Positions 62,101 through 64,000 of a stretch of DNA of 64,000 nucleotides are shown one piece after another. Numbering within the stretch: position 1 is the stretch's first letter; each line of letters starts with the position of its first letter. The position numbers and the translations under genes are program-made. The notes beneath the pieces are model-generated. The model was not told the origin of the DNA, searched no databases, and saw only the letters and a program-made list of their open reading frames with translations. Source of the stretch: Oxyruncus cristatus (lineage: Eukaryota > Chordata > Aves > Passeriformes > Cotingidae); the NCBI GenBank assembly GCA_013399855.1, contig VXAY01002362.1, forward strand, positions 186,001-250,000, written 5' to 3'.

Positions 62101-63015
62101 AAGCAACAGATAATGTTCCTGTACATTATCTGAAATAATATATTGGGACCTACTGATGCCACTTTCAGAGCTACAGCTGCAGTTAGAGGGAACACAACCT
62201 GAAGAATTTAGAAATTGAAGCATAACTTAGATCTTATACAGCACAGACTTAATCACAGCCTGCAGCAAGACTGCATGGCAAGATATATCATTAAATCAGA
62301 GGTAAACTAAGGAGAAATATTTGCACTTACAAAGTGTTCATCAGCTTTCAGAAAAGTTTATTAAAGCCTCAAATACCCATGTACATTCTTATTAGTGTAG
62401 TCCAATTAGCCTGTCCATGTTTCTGGTCCATCTAAATTAACATAACTTCATAATTCACAAAAATTCTACTGATTTGATAGTATTTTCTAAATCTAGTCAA
62501 ATCACACACATAATCACATCTCCCTTTAAAAGATCCCATTATAGGCATTATGAAATAATAATTTAAGTTATATTTCTTTTATTCACTCTTTTTCCCTCTC
62601 CAGTAAAGGTTACTGCATTTATCCCTGCAGTCCAGCTTGCCAGAATAAAGTTAAGAAGTTTATGAATTTTAGATATTGCACATAATCAATATTTGATGCC
62701 AATATTTCTTTGGTCTTCAAAGAGATGAGCTCTTCAGAGCTCCAAATAAAACTATCAACTATCAGAACAGTGTCCTGATCTCTATTTCAATTCACTTTGT
62801 CTTTCAGAATGGTCTTGTGAACTAACCACTGGGATGAAGCTGATAAGTTCTTCCCAGCAGAAAGGCTTCTCTGTTTTTCCACTATTATTTTGAGTGTGAT
62901 ACTACAGCAGAATTTTCACTAGACGAATGAAGGGAGCATATTATCTAGCCAGTGCCACTGCTTGACAAGCCAGAATAGACTGTAAGAATGTGTGTGACTG
63001 CATGTGTGTGTATGT

Positions 63016-63026
63016 GGGGGGGGGGG
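63016..63026 (+). repeat. G11 homopolymer after a (TG)n run
   Basis: Eleven G follow a TG-rich stretch and lie 10 bases before the LTR end. Homopolymers of this length are prone to sequencing and assembly length errors. Confidence 0.85.
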
Positions 63027-63036
63027 AAGCATGCTG

Positions 63037-63623
63037 TGTTGGCTTCACGCCAACTGCCCGAGCCCACAGGGAAAGCCCCCCCACTCCCTTTTGTTCCCCG
63101 GGGCGAGAAAAAAACTATAGAAACTCAAGAGCCCGGAAACAACCAATTATATAAAAATATATATATTTACATCTATTACAGCTATATACAGTTAGAATAC
63201 TATGAACATATAAACCAAACCCCAAACAGTTCCCGAAAAGGGAAGGGAAGAGGAAAAGGGAAAAAAGGGAAAAACCCCAACAGATACACCCAATTAAAAC
63301 TAAGGACTAGTAAAATAGAGAACTGGCAAAACTTAATCTCACCACGTCCCTTAGAAAAAACAGGATCGCCGGACACAGCCGGCACTCTCCAACCTCCCGC
63401 GCAGTAGGCCAGCGGTCACTGCAAGGCCTCAGCTCCAGATAAAGTGAGACCAACACAGAGACCCACTGTTCCCGAACCTCACCAGAAGAAACGAGAGCGA
63501 GAAGCTTCCCTCCCCTCTTATTTATAGGTCTTCTTACGTAAAAACAGGATGGAATACCTGAAAACGGCCACTTCCCTAGATATGAACCTGGTTACCAAGG
63601 AAGGCCTGTATTAACCTACTACA
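63037..63623 (-). mobile_element. 3' LTR of an endogenous retrovirus, minus strand
   Basis: Read on the minus strand, it begins TGTAGTAGGTTAATACAGG and ends GGCGTGAAGCCAACA, about 587 bp with TG...CA ends. The 3' terminus, with a TTGGC..GCCAA inverted repeat and a preceding GTGGGCTCGGGC, resembles from memory the end of a common passerine LTR family. A TATA box lies about 100 bases from the 5' end, and a polypurine tract abuts that end. Together these fix the orientation and show that proviral internal sequence, not host target, lies on its right. No canonical AATAAA was found, so the poly-A signal is variant or decayed. The left edge could be 63035. The 139-codon plus-strand frame over it (62988-63407) is antisense and not considered coding. 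Confidence 0.8.
63519..63526 (-). promoter_or_regulatory. TATA box of the LTR
   Basis: On the minus strand this reads TATAAATA in the context GACCTATAAATAAGAGGGGA, followed by a pyrimidine-rich stretch. It is well placed for a U3 promoter, with initiation expected about 25-30 bases downstream, near 63490. Confidence 0.65.
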
Positions 63624-63636
63624 TTCTCCACCCCTT
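63624..63636 (-). other. Retroviral polypurine tract
   Basis: Minus-strand AAGGGGTGGAGAA lies directly against the LTR's TGTAG start. Retroviruses prime plus-strand DNA synthesis from such a tract immediately 5' of the 3' LTR. One T interrupts the purines. Its exact abutment makes a chance match unlikely. Confidence 0.7.
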
Positions 63637-63715
63637 ATTCCATACTATTTTTACATAACACCTATATCTCGCGTTCGCCTATATCCCATGCAAGCACCCC
63701 TATGCACATATGTAA
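63637..63715 (-). mobile_element. Remnant of proviral internal region
   Basis: Sequence upstream of the polypurine tract on the minus strand, including CG-bearing words (GCGAACGCGAG near 63669-63680) unlike the CpG-poor flanks, is probably the 3' end of the provirus body. The right limit is a guess where composition returns to AT-rich host-like sequence. No coding frame of gag, pol or env can be recognised in so short a piece. Confidence 0.4.
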
Positions 63716-64000
63716 GAACTGGAAGGTGAGGTTAATTTTGCCCATGCACAGAGTAAACCAGGAAGCATTTACAAATGCTGATTTCAAAGAGTTCATTAAG
63801 AAATTACAAGTGTCACAGATACATTTTATTATTGATAAATAATAAATACTGATAAATTGATAAAAGCATTTAAATTGTAGATAAGTTTACTATCAGGAGA
63901 GAGCATTACTGTGGTCCAATCATCTAAGTAGAATAATTTTGGTCACTAAACCCCAACCAACAATTTCTACACAGAAATTATTGCTCAAATGAGTTCTATT
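63716..64000. other. AT-rich sequence to window end
   Basis: I see nothing recognisable here. It may be host flank or decayed provirus; the window ends before this can be settled. Confidence 0.5.

Larger units (their letters stand above)
55891..63000. other. Gene-free AT-rich stretch
   Basis: No gene or classified transposable element was recognised. Low-complexity tracts include T/G-rich 56624-56696 and (CAAA)n 59108-59144. A short block near 56370-56600 is free of repeats and may be conserved non-coding DNA, with weak support. The stretch ends in a TG-rich segment at about 62988-63013. Confidence 0.55.

Noticed and set aside
62988..63407. Plus-strand open frame of 139 codons
   Set aside because: It is antisense to the minus-strand LTR and includes TG/G-run and A-rich low-complexity sequence.
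1..64000. tRNA genes, SINEs with tRNA-type promoters, CRISPR arrays
   Set aside because: No GGTTCGAATCC-type B box with a cloverleaf context and no regularly spaced direct repeats with unique spacers were seen.

Overview
This is a window of AT-rich vertebrate nuclear DNA with no gene that I can recognise. The organism is almost certainly a bird, and more likely a songbird. The bird call rests on at least four CR1 (chicken repeat 1) LINE fragments, one of them split by a later insertion, with the usual 3' tails of the form TTCCAACyC...ATTCTRTGATTCTRTGA. The songbird leaning rests on LTR ends that resemble, from memory, endogenous retrovirus families common in passerine genomes. No tRNA, rRNA, CRISPR array, operon or bacterial-type gene was seen. 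Open reading frames are short (the longest is about 219 codons and lies inside an LTR) and match no protein family I know. The window reads as an intron or intergenic desert.

Layout. 1-20.0 kb: AT-rich non-coding DNA with homopolymer and purine tracts, two weak exon-like segments (near 5.98 and 15.54 kb) and a block at 16.3-17.0 kb that looks like a conserved non-coding element. 20.0-22.1 kb: the clearest structure of the window, an old minus-strand CR1 copy cut in two by a solo retroviral LTR of about 1.23 kb. The LTR has TG...CA ends, a 5-bp target-site duplication (TGACA), an AATAAA signal and an internal tandem repeat holding a 31-N assembly gap. 22.1-29.7 kb: AT-rich DNA around one GC-rich island (24.54-24.87 kb) that ends like an LTR. 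29.7-52.1 kb: scattered CR1 pieces (29.7, 32.5, 41.3, 48.1 and probably 52.0 kb), simple repeats and several perfect palindromes. 52.6-53.1 kb: a second block resembling conserved non-coding DNA. 53.1-63.0 kb: unannotated AT-rich DNA. 63.0-63.7 kb: a minus-strand retroviral LTR with a TATA box and an adjoining polypurine tract, so the 3' end of a provirus rather than a simple solo LTR.

Nothing here forms a pathway or system. The history that can be read is one of successive retroelement insertions (CR1 first, then LTR into CR1). The points most worth a second look are the nested LTR with its gap, the remnant provirus at the right edge, and the two blocks that may be conserved regulatory DNA.
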